A stretch of 64,000 bases of DNA from Agromyces sp. Leaf222 (GCF_001421565.1 NZ_LMKQ01000002.1:186001-250000); one strand, 5' to 3'; positions 52,701-64,000 are shown, counted from the first letter of the stretch. Numbers and translations: made by a program. Notes: a model not told the origin generated them from the sequence alone.

Positions 52701-53149
52701 CTCCGACGATCACCGCCGACGGATTCATCGATGCGTGGCGGCTGTGGCTCAAGCTCGCGAACCTGCTCGGTGCGCGTTTGGACGTGGACACGGCACGCAT
52801 CCTCGCGCTGAGTCAGACGGATGCCCCGGCGCCGCAGCCGGGCATCGGGCCCGCCGACGTCGTGCTCGACGACGAGATCTCCGTCGAATGGGGCGCGCTG
52901 CTGCCGCAGGCGACGCTCGCGGAACAGGCGTTGATCCGGGAGCTCGCGAAGATCGGCGGAGTCGCCGTGCCCGAGCTCGGCATCGAGGTCGCCGACGGCA
53001 TCCCCGTGCCGTTCGCGTGGCGCGACCGCCGAGTCGCCTCCGGGTTCGACTTCGCCGAGGAAGACCTTCACGACCTGCTGGCCGCAGGATGGCAGGTCGT
53101 CCCGGCCGATGCGTCCGCGATCGCCGCCGCCCTCGAAACCTCCGTCTGA
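46769..53149 (+). CDS. DruE-like DEAD/DUF1998 helicase with C-terminal nuclease-like domain
   Basis: A 2126-residue helicase matching the size and layout of Druantia DruE. Walker A TTGTGSGKTEAFLHP (~108), VLDEFHTYDGAQGTD (~236), TPTLEMGIDIGDLS (~1073) and LQRVGRAGRLTGNA (~1102). Several Cys pairs (CRHCG, CPSCG, CDVCQ, CPACG...CPRCG, CSVCG) suggest zinc sites. DUF1998 lies at ~1630-1690 (HDSVPGGTGYLAEL, RSSCHRCLLPYAP). Next is an REase-like domain (~1730-1845): ESVIEQLFRQ, YTTPDFVLEQ, IAIYTDGFAFH and ADDAKKRDLARYDGYLVLGI, so translocase and nuclease may be one protein. A further ~280-residue helical tail is unassigned. Coupled to the methyltransferase. Confidence 0.82.
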   Translation: MSELLPSVEAEQVRRSLLGYLTTTFALSDSDASSALESFLDDPRDGIFRGPYVRVRLPFQPAVDGWRTSLDWYEGPTPYGHQASAFDRLSSANLSAEKPRPLPTLVTTGTGSGKTEAFLHPILDHVLRAKRDGVVGVKALILYPMNALANDQARRLTELLTTHDELRGIRAAIYTGQGGAERSSVTTDGLITSRAAIRAQAPDILLTNYKMLDQLLLRTEDQPLWKQSAESLQYLVLDEFHTYDGAQGTDVAMLLRRLGLTLERFRSDAAGAHAAPSTTTTRPLGDVTAVATSATLGDKGDPSAMIDFARTVFGDDFDESSVVTETRMTYDEWAGNAVEVVTRLGLRAKPVGTPLVEDVLASLDEAGPEDLDAMTAAIVASLYEREDGNAVASATLTRAEVFALVRAHPIIHNLTELATDAAQIDQLADAMLPAGLAADETYEHRAVIRRRFLVTLLSALSHVRAIEQRAALSIDLHLWVRALTRIDREAAPVVGFRWSDDGMIETDAADAEAAPAFPAVYCRHCGRSGWGVQLAPVGSYLDHDEVDVRGNHLHGERGFRALIHAPKEARLDSPHEVDGLRWFHVRDRMILDQAPADDGDETVVLPVLVLTGVDAEDGSKNDDCPSCGRADGIRFLGSAIATMLSVAVTTLFGEAGLDTAEKKALVFTDSVQDAAHRAGFVQSRSHVFSLRNAIRRAIGSRAANLPKLVELLLSDAGDDRSARYRLLAPEIVDHDNFREFWEAERAADVDPNVEERVRQRLLFDLTMEFGLQSRVGRTLELTGSLAAEVNAGAAAKLDAIGRAALTGYSRAQPLDEEPTAEVPKDTVVRWVRGVLERMRDRGAIDHEWFRKYIENDGRRWYLWGGRPRGVGMPAFPDGRDAPGFPRVGSVAAGAGRGQKSNLDVANSSQSWFAVWARDVLGVPASVGAHLTRALLAELDHEGVITSTAIGSGAATVYRLAAASVMVHPVELTDLEAGRHLLVCDVCQNPVPGSTTVIDQLVDGPCTSARCPGRLRSSEATVNYYRTLYNDGDMRRVVAREHTSLLDDETRLAYEDGFKSSGADPDTPNVLVATPTLEMGIDIGDLSTVMLAGLPRSVASYLQRVGRAGRLTGNALSLAFVTGRGEQLPKLGEPLSVINGAVRPPATYLNAEEILRRQYFAALVDRRAADLADPPRQARDVLKSSEPGTLLGDIVADAEAEHLERVESFLSTFPVDALSTWARDALRAWATPGEDAGSSRLATAVRDAVQRWTEQVDLVRHRKDAVADSLDELKRAADHPTAGDDEKREYRSARASYAMATKQLADLRSEHWVSALERFGLLPNYSLIDDSVRLDVALSWIDPDSLEYRDRAFSYERGAGVAISELAPGAVFYAQGLEIGIDSIDLGSGGEAVRTWSFCPACGHGYDHGTVEALRTSCPRCGSTGIADTAQHLQVVELEQVSAEVRRDEASISDGRDERRRERFVMQVAADVDPTGITDAWYVEGEAFGVTYLRDLTVRWLNLGRVGGFGETRFIAGDERQAPLFRVCSVCGKLDGEANTNSRREHKPWCAVRDATTENTTSLALSRTLTTQGILLRLPPQLTIGDTLAVPSLSAALLRGLREVIGGDPDHLRIVETVEPVLTDGTENVPALLVHDSVPGGTGYLAELADETQMRELLTVAWQTVRDCPCKTEGRSSCHRCLLPYAPGAASDRVSRASAERSLAVLLGVHDGEPTEWVVTRQDPGVQVGESVIEQLFRQVFMDRAKALGAGVKEIPGDKGNKIQVSFPGNRRIWMLRPQVELGYTTPDFVLEQFGGGAKPIAIYTDGFAFHATPQHNRIADDAKKRDLARYDGYLVLGIHWDELIRARDGKPEPKAAWFDPAAAGDFLGMYNLPLAALDHVLANPVSQLMEWMQNPDKAQSRWETIADALPMLTRLPAAGLVDAGSHSLVEFTAETLRAGASSGTSPMSWQLRFGAFAMTTRFITAGKTDVVAMLDDRAPTITADGFIDAWRLWLKLANLLGARLDVDTARILALSQTDAPAPQPGIGPADVVLDDEISVEWGALLPQATLAEQALIRELAKIGGVAVPELGIEVADGIPVPFAWRDRRVASGFDFAEEDLHDLLAAGWQVVPADASAIAAALETSV

Positions 53150-53175
53150 CCGACGACCGCTCTGAAAGGCGACCG

Positions 53176-55446
53176 ATGCCCAACCTCATCATGACGAAGC
53201 TCAAGGGCCAAGACCATGAGAAGGCCGTTCGTGCCAAGATCATGTCGTTCCTCTCGAAGTTGACCGAAGACGACACGCTCCCCGGCCTGCACATCGAGCC
53301 GATGAACGAACCGCTCGACTCCCGAGCGCGCACCGGGCGGGTGGACATCCACCTGCGGGCGGTGCTCTACTGCCTCGAACCGCTCGCCGGCGAGCGCACC
53401 TACGTGTACGCAGGCACCTGGGAGCACGAAGAGGCGATCAAACGGGCGCGGACGCGCAAGCTGCAGATCAATCCGGTGAACGGCATCGCCGAACTCATCG
53501 AGGCCGAGCCGGCCGTCGACGCACCCGCACCGGCAGTGCCGAAGGTCTGGGCGGAATCGGCACAGGCCGAGGCCGAGGCCGCGCCATCGTCGTTCCTCAC
53601 CGAGAAGAGCTACTTCGTCGCCGACCTCACCGACGAGTTCGGCTTTCCGGCCGATCTCGCCGCCGAGGCATTCGCGGCCGCGACCGAGGACGAACTCCTC
53701 GCGTTCGCGAGCGACCTCGAGAACGAGTGGCAGTCGGGGGTGCTGCTCGGCATGGCGATGAACCTCGCCATCTCGCAGATCAAGGAGTCGCTCGGCATCA
53801 CCGAGGCCGACGACGACGCCGTCGTTGCGGAGCCGGCCGTCGCCGACGAGGTCGCCGAGCCTGATCGCACCGAAGACGAACGACTCGTCGAGGCGCTCAA
53901 GCACCCGGCCGCCCAGATGCAGTTCACCTTCATCGAAGGCGAGGAGGAACTGCAGCGCGTCATCGACGGAGGCGACTTCGGCGCATGGCGGGTGTTCCTC
54001 CACCCTGACCAGCGACGCTACGCCACGCGCTCGTACAAGGGGCCGTTCCGCCTCACCGGCGGCGCGGGCACCGGCAAGACGGTCGTGCTGCTCCATCGCG
54101 CAAAGCACCTCGCGGAGCAGCATCCGACTCACCGGGTCGTGCTCACGACGTACACGCGAGCCCTTGCCGACAACCTCCGCCGCGATCTCGAGCGCCTCGA
54201 CCCCGACATCGCGCAGGCGTCGGCACCCGGGGACCCCGGTGTGCTCGTGCGAGGCGTCGACCAGCTGGTCGCCGCGGTGCGCGATGCCGCCGGAACCGGG
54301 TTCGGCGCCGCCGCGCAGAGCGTGCTCGGCGCAGTCGTCGAATCGCGCGGCGCCGTCGTCGCGAACGACTCCGGCTGGGATGACGCGGTCGACGACGCCG
54401 ACGTCGATCTGCCGGCGGCGCTTCGTTCGAAGAGCTTCCTCTCAGTCGAGTACCTGCAGGTGATCCTCGCCAACCGGATCGTGACGAAGGACGCCTACTT
54501 CACGGTTCGGCGTCCGGGGCGCGGCGTGGCACTCGATCGAGCGAAGCGCGCCCAGGTGTGGGCGGTCGTCGAGCAGTATCGAAAGAATGCGCGCATCGCC
54601 AACAGGTTGTCGTACGCCGAAGTCGCATCGGTGTCGGCCGCGTGGCTCGAGGGCGCCGACGGCGAATCACCCCGCACATTCGCCGACCACATCCTCATTG
54701 ACGAAGCGCAAGACCTCACGCCCTCGCACTGGCGGTTCCTTCGCGCCGTGACGGCCTCGGGGCCTGACGACATGTTCATCGCCGACGACACGCACCAGCG
54801 CATCTACGGTCAACCCGTCGTGCTCTCGCGCCTCGACATCGCCATCGTCGGCCGATCACGCAGGCTGACGCTCAACTACCGCACGACCGAACAGAACCTC
54901 CGCTACGCCCTCGGGCTGCTCGAAGGAGGGACCTTCATCGATGCCCAGGGTGGTGAAGAAGGAGTGGCGGGATACCGCTCGTCACGGCTCGGACCGGAGC
55001 CGGTCGCCGTCACGGCGGCATCCGCGTCGGAGCAGTTCGCGGCGCTCGCCACGCAGGTCCGATCTTGGCTGGACGCGGGCGTCGACGGCGCCACCATCGC
55101 GGTGTTGACGACCTCGAACAACGCGGCCAAAGACGTGCACGACGCCCTCGATCACCACGGAATCGCCAGTACGATCCTCAGCACCGCGAAGCAGGTGGGG
55201 GACCGCCCCGTCATTCTCACGATGCACACGGCGAAGGGCATGGAGTTCTCGCGCGTCATCCTGTTCGACATCTCGGAGGGATCGTTCCCGACGTCGTGGT
55301 CGCTCAAGGGCGTCGCGGCCGAGGACCGGGCCGATGTCATGCTGCGTGAGCGGTCGCTGTTGTACGTGGCTGCCAGTCGGGCCCGCGACGAACTCGTCGT
55401 GACCTGGAAGGGGAAGCCGTCGGAGTTGCTCCTCCGCTCAGAGTAA
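53176..55446 (+). CDS. UvrD-like SF1 helicase
   Basis: A 756-residue SF1A-type protein. The ~280-residue N-terminus starts LIMTKLKGQDHEKAVRAKIM and includes a long acidic Ala-rich linker; no known fold assigned. The helicase part has Walker A LTGGAGTGKTVVLLHRAK (~293), Walker B ILIDEAQDLTPSHW (~507), LNYRTTEQNLRYAL (~565), MHTAKGMEFSRVILFD (~684) and YVAASRARDELVVTW (~730). GAAAGG precedes the ATG at 53176; the 26-bp gap keeps it in the operon. Similar UvrD/DUF2075 helicases commonly ride along in defence operons. Confidence 0.82.
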   Translation: MPNLIMTKLKGQDHEKAVRAKIMSFLSKLTEDDTLPGLHIEPMNEPLDSRARTGRVDIHLRAVLYCLEPLAGERTYVYAGTWEHEEAIKRARTRKLQINPVNGIAELIEAEPAVDAPAPAVPKVWAESAQAEAEAAPSSFLTEKSYFVADLTDEFGFPADLAAEAFAAATEDELLAFASDLENEWQSGVLLGMAMNLAISQIKESLGITEADDDAVVAEPAVADEVAEPDRTEDERLVEALKHPAAQMQFTFIEGEEELQRVIDGGDFGAWRVFLHPDQRRYATRSYKGPFRLTGGAGTGKTVVLLHRAKHLAEQHPTHRVVLTTYTRALADNLRRDLERLDPDIAQASAPGDPGVLVRGVDQLVAAVRDAAGTGFGAAAQSVLGAVVESRGAVVANDSGWDDAVDDADVDLPAALRSKSFLSVEYLQVILANRIVTKDAYFTVRRPGRGVALDRAKRAQVWAVVEQYRKNARIANRLSYAEVASVSAAWLEGADGESPRTFADHILIDEAQDLTPSHWRFLRAVTASGPDDMFIADDTHQRIYGQPVVLSRLDIAIVGRSRRLTLNYRTTEQNLRYALGLLEGGTFIDAQGGEEGVAGYRSSRLGPEPVAVTAASASEQFAALATQVRSWLDAGVDGATIAVLTTSNNAAKDVHDALDHHGIASTILSTAKQVGDRPVILTMHTAKGMEFSRVILFDISEGSFPTSWSLKGVAAEDRADVMLRERSLLYVAASRARDELVVTWKGKPSELLLRSE

Positions 55447-55454
55447 GCCGCGGA

Positions 55455-55460
55455 TATCCT
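55455..55460 (+). promoter_or_regulatory. candidate internal -10 for the DUF262 gene
   Basis: TATCCT nine bases after the stop of the UvrD-like gene; would give an ~80-base leader ahead of the DUF262 protein. Confidence 0.25.
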
Positions 55461-55548
55461 GAGTCGCATCGCTCTGCAGCACCCGGGATCGGCGCATCGG
55501 TGTCTGCCTGAGCGTCGATGAGCGTGGCCGATGAGAAAGAGGATCACG

Positions 55549-57339
55549 ATGGCGAAGTATCAAGTCACCCAATCGGCGGTCACCCAGCTGCTCGAAGACG
55601 TGCGACGCGAGCACATCGCGATCCCAGAGCTTCAGCGCCCATTCGTATGGGACAGCGTAAAAGTCCGCGACCTCATGGACTCGCTGTACAAGGGGTATCC
55701 GGTCGGGTACCTGATCACCTGGCAGTCGGTCGGCGCACATTTGAAGGGCGGTCAGGTCGCGGCTCACCAGCAGATTCTGATCGACGGGCAGCAGCGCATC
55801 ACCGCGCTCCGCGCGGCGGTCGCCGGTCTGAAGGTGATCAACAAGCGCTACAAGCAGATCCGGATCACGATCGCGTTCAATCCGGTCACGGAGGAATTCG
55901 CGACCCTGACACCGGTCATCGCGAAGAATCCGGAGTGGATCTCGGACATCAGCGAGCTCTTCACCGCAAACTCCACCTACACATTCGTGAAGTCGTACTT
56001 CGAGGCGAACGCGAACATCGACCATGCCGCGGTCGAGGCGAACATCGCACGGCTCGAGGGCATCAAGAACGCGCAGATCGGCATCATCGCCCTGGCCGAC
56101 GACCTCGACGTCGAAACCGTCTCCGAGATCTTCATCAGGATCAACTCCAAGGGAGTGCCGCTCAGCAGCGCCGACTTCGCGATGAGCAAGATCGCGACCT
56201 ACGGCGATCGCGGTCGCAATCTCCGAAAGCTCATCGACTACTTCTGCCATCTCGCCGTCGCGCCGCACGCGTTCGCCGACATCCAGGAGAACGATTCGGA
56301 GTTCGCCGCATCGAAGTTCATCAGTGCGATCTCATGGTTGAAAGACGACGCCGAAGACCTGTACGACCCCGCATACGGCGACGTCATCCGTGTCGCAGGG
56401 CTGCTCGGGTTCAGTCGTGGCAGGGCATCTTCGATCGTCAGCGAGCTTTCCGGTCGGGATCCTGAGACGCGCAAGGTCGACGAATCGCGCATCCCCGTGG
56501 CGTACGACAAGCTCGAAGCAGCGCTCCTTCAGATCGTCAAGAAGTACCACTACGAGAACTTCATCATGCTGATCAAGTCCGCGGGATTCATCGCGCCCGA
56601 CATGGTCGGCTCGAAGAACGCCCTGAACTTCGCGTACGCCCTGTACCTGCGGCTCCGTGCCGATGTCTCCATGTCAGAGGGGGAGCGGAAGCGGATCGTC
56701 CGCCGCTGGTTCGTCATGTCGATGCTCACCGGGCGACACTCAGGCAGCTTCGAGGGAACCTGGGAGCAGGACATCCGTCGCATCTCCGCGCAGGGGGCCG
56801 CCGAGTACCTCACGCAGATCGAGGAATCCGATCTCTCCGACGGCTTCTGGCAGGTCTCGTTGCCGAACTCCCTCGAGACGACGAGTACCGTCAGCCCCTT
56901 CTTCCAGGCGTTCCTCGCTGCTCAGGTCGCCACCGGGGTTCGCGGGTTCCTCTCGAAGAGCATCACGATCGCGGCGATGCACCAGCAGTCCGGCGACATC
57001 CATCACATCGTCCCGAAGGACTATCTGCAGAAGAACGGGTTCCCCGACCGCGCGGACTACAACCAGGTCGCGAACTTCGCGCTGACCGAGACGTCGATCA
57101 ACATCAGCATCAGCAACAAGCCCCCGGCAGGCTACCTGGCCGAGGTCGAGGCGCAGATCGAGTCTGGCCGGCTCACGCTCGGAGAGATCACGGATGCCGA
57201 CGAGCTGCAGCGCAATTTCGTCGAGAATGCGATCCCCTCGCGCCTTGCAGCCCTGACCGCGGAGGAGTACCCGGAGTTCCTGCAGGAGCGTCGAAAGCTG
57301 ATGGCAAACGTCATCCGCTCGTACTACGAGCGGCTCTGA
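55549..57339 (+). CDS. DUF262/HNH protein (GmrSD-like)
   Basis: A 596-residue protein with a ParB-like DUF262 domain (IPELQRPFVWDSVKVRDLMD near residue 25, ILIDGQQRITALRAAV near 76) and a C-terminal HNH-like block (DIHHIVPKDYLQKN near 483, then NQVANFALTETSINIS). DUF262 hydrolyses NTPs and, with an HNH (DUF1524-like) part, forms type IV enzymes such as GmrSD that cut modified phage DNA. ATG 55549 is preferred over the one six codons upstream because AGAGG lies at the right distance. Last gene of the plus operon, convergent with the second GHKL-helicase. Confidence 0.82.
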   Translation: MAKYQVTQSAVTQLLEDVRREHIAIPELQRPFVWDSVKVRDLMDSLYKGYPVGYLITWQSVGAHLKGGQVAAHQQILIDGQQRITALRAAVAGLKVINKRYKQIRITIAFNPVTEEFATLTPVIAKNPEWISDISELFTANSTYTFVKSYFEANANIDHAAVEANIARLEGIKNAQIGIIALADDLDVETVSEIFIRINSKGVPLSSADFAMSKIATYGDRGRNLRKLIDYFCHLAVAPHAFADIQENDSEFAASKFISAISWLKDDAEDLYDPAYGDVIRVAGLLGFSRGRASSIVSELSGRDPETRKVDESRIPVAYDKLEAALLQIVKKYHYENFIMLIKSAGFIAPDMVGSKNALNFAYALYLRLRADVSMSEGERKRIVRRWFVMSMLTGRHSGSFEGTWEQDIRRISAQGAAEYLTQIEESDLSDGFWQVSLPNSLETTSTVSPFFQAFLAAQVATGVRGFLSKSITIAAMHQQSGDIHHIVPKDYLQKNGFPDRADYNQVANFALTETSINISISNKPPAGYLAEVEAQIESGRLTLGEITDADELQRNFVENAIPSRLAALTAEEYPEFLQERRKLMANVIRSYYERL

Positions 57340-57374
57340 TCGCGGATCTTGGGATCGCCAAGTCATGAGATCCG

Positions 57375-60300
57375 CTATTCGGCTCCTGATTCGGGCTTCC
57401 AGAGGTAATCGAACTCGTTGTAAGCGAGCCGTTCACCGAACTCCTCGAAGGTATCGGCGACATTGACGATCAGGCACCGCTCATCCCCGCCATTGCGTGG
57501 ACCTCTGAGGCCGCGGCCGATCATCTGGTGATAGCGATTGGGACTGAACGTCGGTCGGGCGATGTAGAGCGCTCGAATATCGGGTGCATCGAAGCCTTGG
57601 GTGAGCAGATCACAGTTCACGAGTACCCGGATCTCGTTCGCCTTGAACGCGTCGATGATCCGACGTCGTTCTTGCGGCCGCATGCTGCCATCGACGGCGG
57701 CAGCCGAACGGTTCTCCAATCGCACGAGCGCGGCGATGGTGTGGGCAGAGGAAACGGAGGCGGCGAACACGATGATCTGCCAATTCGGGTCCTGACGCAG
57801 GACATCGTCGACGACCCTCTGAGTCCGTTCGAGATCGTGGCCGATCTTGTCGAGCATCGACTTGGTCACTTCGCGCATGCGGTGGAATTCGGTTCGATCG
57901 GTTCCGGTCGGAGTGAGCGTGGAACCGTCGAGCACGTAATGGTCGACCTCGGCGAGGATCTTTTCGTGCCGGAGCTGACCGATCGGATCGTCGGGATCCA
58001 GGGACTCGAGCTTGTTCCGTCCAAACCGTTCGGCGAATCGGCTGTTCGTATCGGCGTTCCTGCCTCGATACGGAGTCGCGGTCAGACCAAGAAGCGGTCG
58101 CGGTGTCTTCGTCGGAGTGATCTCGAGCCAGCGAAGAATCTTGGTGTACGTCTTCGTCAGAGCAGTGTGTGCCTCGTCGATGATCACGAGGGAGGCATCC
58201 GCGAGCCACGCGTAGTCGCTTGCGTAGTGTGAACCGATTCGTGCAGCGATCTTGTCGTCGACTGCCACGACCACCTGTAGTTCGAATGCGGACTCCTCGA
58301 CGTCATAGCGGCCCCAGAAACGTGACACGTCGAGAGGTCGCTTGTCGCCGAGGGCACGCCAGACATCCGTCCACGTCTGGATCGCCTGTTCACAAAGCTC
58401 CTCCGACTGGGCGATCCACAGGATCGGACCGCGGAGCTCATTCTCGACGAGCATCCGGATGACGGCCTCGACGGTCACCCTCGTCTTGCCCGCGCCCGTC
58501 GGGAGAAAGAGGAGGGCGCGTTTGAGCGCCTGGTCATCGGTCAGAACCAGGTCGCGGATTCGAGTAGCGAGGTCCTCCTGGTAGTCGTGGAGCGGAGAGA
58601 GTTCGACGCGCCCGCTCACCTGCTGGCTGGCCGGTCGCGACCGGGTGCGTTGTCCGGCGAACTCGGAGGCGAATCCGAGCGACCTCACGAAGGCCTGCGC
58701 CTGCTTCGAACCCTCCCACTCCCGCGGGACGTTGAGTCCACGTGTTCGGAGTTCATCTTTGAGCCACCAGATTGAATCGAGACCGCGGACGCGGAGGAAG
58801 AGATCTGCCACGGCTCGGTCGTCAAGTTGCCCCTGCTTTGCTTCGACGGCGGCCAACAGGCCGTTCGGCAGATTCGACCGAAGGGCATCGACGCCGATGA
58901 GCAGGTGCAGCCGATCAACGTCGGTGGCGGCGGCGCGCGACTGCTCGACCAGCTCGTTGCGCCGCAGCGTCTCGTCGGTCGACAGGATCCAGTCGATATC
59001 GTCTTTCGTCAGCCGAAGGCCAAGACGAAGTGAAACCTGTTCGAGGACGCCGGAGTCATCGAGCGTGTCGTCGACGACGATGACGTCATCCAACCGCACG
59101 CTCGACATCCGTTGCTCGACCTCGCCGGTCGGGGTCGTGACGCGGCGGAGGATTTCCGGGCTGGATCGTACTCGGAACACAGCTTTCCCGAGCTGAGCGC
59201 GTTGCTGAAGGCTCGGGAACCGGTCGGTCAATACGTCGGGTTCGCTCTCATCACGTACTACGACAGCTCGTGCGAGAGCGACGTCGCTTGTTTGGAGACC
59301 CCACACCCGCACCAGCGCACTCGCCCGCTCGACAGTTCCGTCCAAGTACGGCACCCCGTGCTCATCAAGCACGATCTGGTCGTCACTGGAGACGGCCAGC
59401 ACGACATCCGCGGCCGGTGCCAGGACCACCTGGCCTCGCGTCGCTGCGGGAATCATCGGAACTCCGCTGAATCGAGACCGGGCCGCCGCTGTGACGACGA
59501 CTTCCGTAAGGCGAGAGACGTTCGGAACGACGTAGCCGTGTCTGCCCAGGAACGCCTCGATGACCCGGTCGGGAATCTTGGCGAGGTTGGAGGGGCCGCC
59601 CAATTTCACGTCATCGGATTTCGCTGCGACTGGGAGGAAAGCGGCGTACTCGACGAGATCAGAGCCGACGGCATCGGCGGTTCGGGTGGCACCCAGCGAC
59701 GTGATCACCAGGCCAAGGCGCTGAGCGATCCACCAATCGGGCCGACGAATCGGGACCTCGGCGTGGCGAGTACCATCCCCCACGGGGACCTCGAGAGTCA
59801 TCTCATGAACCTCGAGCTTCTCGAGCACAGCACGGGTCCAGACGACGAGTTCGGCGATCTCGGCTTCGAGTTCGACGAAGATGGACAACGGCCCGATGCC
59901 GGTCAACTCCATGCGAGGAACGTGGCGAGCTCTGATCCCGCGCTTCTCGAGCTTCCGTAATACGTCGGCCCTGATCTCCTGCGCGTAGATGTCGAAGACA
60001 GGCTCCTCGTGAACGGGGAAGTCGGAACGAGGACCGGTGAGACAGCCGGACGCGATGAGCAGATCGACGCGATCTTGGAGGCCGACATCCGCGTGACGAT
60101 GTGCCACCGAAGGAGCGAATGTGTTGTCAGCGAACACCTCGCGGGACTCGGACAGGGTGCCGGCACGGGTCAAGATGCGAATGGAAATATCGCGCGAGCG
60201 GACGGACGCGAGAGTCTCGGCGGCTATTTGCGGCGTCGCGTCGCGAAGAGCAGACCAGAACCTCGCCCATTCCTCAAACGACCAGGATGCCTGTACCGAC

Positions 60301-62044
60301 GCGCCGACGGCCACCGCTATTTCATCAGTGGAGACATCCCGGAATCCCACCAGGTGCAGGAGTTTCCTGGTGCCTGGACGTTCCGCAGCCCAGCGGGCCA
60401 CGTAGGTGATTCCTGGCGCGGAGGGAGCATCCGGGACCGGGATGAGTGCACCTAGGGGTGCGCTCGACGGACTGATCCAATCGCCGCCTTCGGTCGGCAC
60501 GATGGCCGCGCCGTCGATGAGCCCGGGCGTGAATCCGCGTTCCGCCAGAGTGAGGTAAAGATCGAGTGCAACCGCCAGGGCATCATCGTCGTCGGCTGTC
60601 GCCAACTCGACGAGCCATTCCGAGACTGCAATCTCACCCCGAGCCGGGAAACGATCGTCCGTCCGCAGGAGCGCACGGAAGCGCGTGAACCGGTCTCGGC
60701 TCGTCGAGAAACAATTCGGATGCGGAAATGTTTCGCGATCGATGACGCCGAGCCACTTGTCGACGACATCCACGGGCACGACGGGAACATTGAGGATCGG
60801 TACCCCGTCGAACCAATCGGGTCGCCGGAGTTTTCCGGTTCGGTCGGGGATGATTGCTCGGGAACGGCCGAGTGCAGGAATCCGAATCGAAAGCTCGGCA
60901 TCGGCATCGCTTCGAACTTCTCGGCCTCGCGCGGGGAACAGATCCAGGTGTGCGGCCGGATCCTCGGTCGTGGCAGCTCGAGGTGCGACCTCGAGGAAGA
61001 GGTCGGCGCAGATGCCGAGGAGCTCCCGATTCAGCTCGCTCTCCGAAACGAGCGTCGTCCTGTCGTCGCTGATGTGCCACGGAGCATTGAAGATTCCTCG
61101 TGCCGTCGTCCTGTCCTGAAGAGGAAACCATGACCACAGCTCACCGATCTCATTCCCGCCATCCGGCCGAACGGCATAACTCACCGTCATCCGATTGCGA
61201 CTGATCGTCGCCGGCAGCTCACGCTGAAGGACCGGTGACGGCGAGTACTCGCGCTCGCCGAAAAGCCATCGGGATTCGACCCCGTCGGGATCGGTGAGGA
61301 CGACGTTACCGGTCTGTTGCGCGGCTCGTTGGTGGCATGTGGACTTCAGGGTTCCATCCGGGCCTTGCAGGAGGATGTCGAGACGATCGACAGACTTCAT
61401 GAAGAGCAGAGAGCGGGTACGGAATCCGGCAAGCTCGGCGTGGATTCGCTCGGCTTCTCGAGCCAGCGGGAGCTTCACCACGGTCGTCGCCCACGTGGCA
61501 AGGTCCGCGAGGTGTGGGTCTTCGTTCATCGCCACAGCGGAGTCCAGGAGGCTGGGAACTCGGAGGAGCGGAAGGCGGCCGCTCCTCGACTTCAGCCCTT
61601 CGAACAGCCGGGGGATTTCAGGAGCGTTGAACGCGAACGCGACCGACGAGCTGAATATTTGCGGATGGTCGGTGATCGCCAGCATCGACTTGAAGCCGAG
61701 CCCGAATCGGCCGATCGACTCTTCGTCTCGCTTCTCGCTGATGAAGGCATAGCACAGTGCCGTGATGCCCTTCTCGTTGAATGGGCTTCCCTCGTTCGCG
61801 CAATAGAGGCTCCCGTCCGCGATCCGAAGCTCGACCCTGCCGCGCATGCCGGCCTCGGTCAGTGCGTCTGCCGCGTTCTGAAGGAGCTCGGCGATCTGGC
61901 GTCGACCGTATCCGCCCTCCCTATAGCTGTCCTCTGCACCCACGTGCTCATCGAGAAGCCGTGGGTTGAGCCGGTACGTTTCGATCGCCGTCGTCTGCTG
62001 CGCCGTGACGAACGCCACGAGATCAGGATCGGGCGTGGCCCAGT

Positions 62045-62048
<4 letters not shown>
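57375..62048 (-). CDS. GHKL-ATPase / SF2 helicase fusion, paralogue B
   Basis: A 1557-residue fusion with the same layout as the 34213 gene and recognisable similarity throughout. N-terminal ATPase: [14 protein letters not shown] (~54), [14 protein letters not shown] (~84), [20 protein letters not shown] (~112). C-terminal helicase: [14 protein letters not shown] (~1184), [16 protein letters not shown] (~1290), [26 protein letters not shown] (~1515) and [14 protein letters not shown]. The ATG at 62048 overlaps the stop of the sigma-factor gene by four bases, so it is translated with it. It is not accompanied by DrmA/DrmB. Probably senses or remodels nucleic acid through linked ATPase cycles; mechanism unknown. 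Confidence 0.85.

Positions 62049-64000
<1,952 letters not shown>

Overview
The window is high-GC actinobacterial DNA. Codon use, the frequent GGATGC context, leaderless promoters and a dispersed repeat ending in TATCGAGACC suggest Microbacteriaceae (Agromyces/Microbacterium-like); the genus is not resolved. No rRNA, tRNA, integrase, transposase or CRISPR array was seen.

Region 1 (1-17.8 kb) is mostly chromosomal housekeeping and small accessory genes: an NAD salvage pair (pnuC-nadR), a uronate-dehydrogenase-like reductase, an ADP-ribosylglycohydrolase, a DGPF protein with its ECF42-type sigma factor, a HepT/MntA toxin-antitoxin pair whose antitoxin carries an XRE HTH, two coiled-coil paralogues flanking a VapBC pair, a PH-domain/TM2-domain membrane pair, a deoxyribonucleotidase, several unknown proteins and a decayed gene copy. 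It also holds short dispersed repeats, an octamer tandem repeat at two loci and a perfect 44-bp palindrome.

Region 2 (17.8-64 kb) is a very large defence island. On the minus strand are a conserved unknown protein and a 2171-residue protein that joins a Swt1-like HEPN domain, a transglutaminase-like domain, an SF1 helicase and a restriction-endonuclease-like domain. Next is a 5-methylcytosine module: a lone MrcB-N domain protein, a Dcm-type methyltransferase and a Vsr nickase. A minus-strand operon follows, with a GHKL-ATPase/SF2-helicase fusion, DrmA and DrmB (DISARM core). Diverging from it is a plus-strand operon: DrmD-like SNF2 helicase, DrmMI-like adenine methyltransferase, a DruE-like DUF1998 helicase with a C-terminal nuclease-like domain, a UvrD-like helicase and a DUF262/HNH (GmrSD-like) protein. 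The plus-strand operon meets head-on a second GHKL-ATPase/SF2-helicase, which overlaps by 4 bp a SigA-like sigma factor carrying extra C-terminal HTH motifs and running off the window end.

The strongest candidates for undescribed biology are the sigma factor/GHKL-helicase pair, the use of GHKL-helicase paralogues on both sides of the plus-strand operon, and a DISARM-like core that lacks a PLD nuclease (DrmC) and is combined with a DruE-nuclease fusion. Functions in the island are inferred from domains and gene order; none is shown by the sequence alone.
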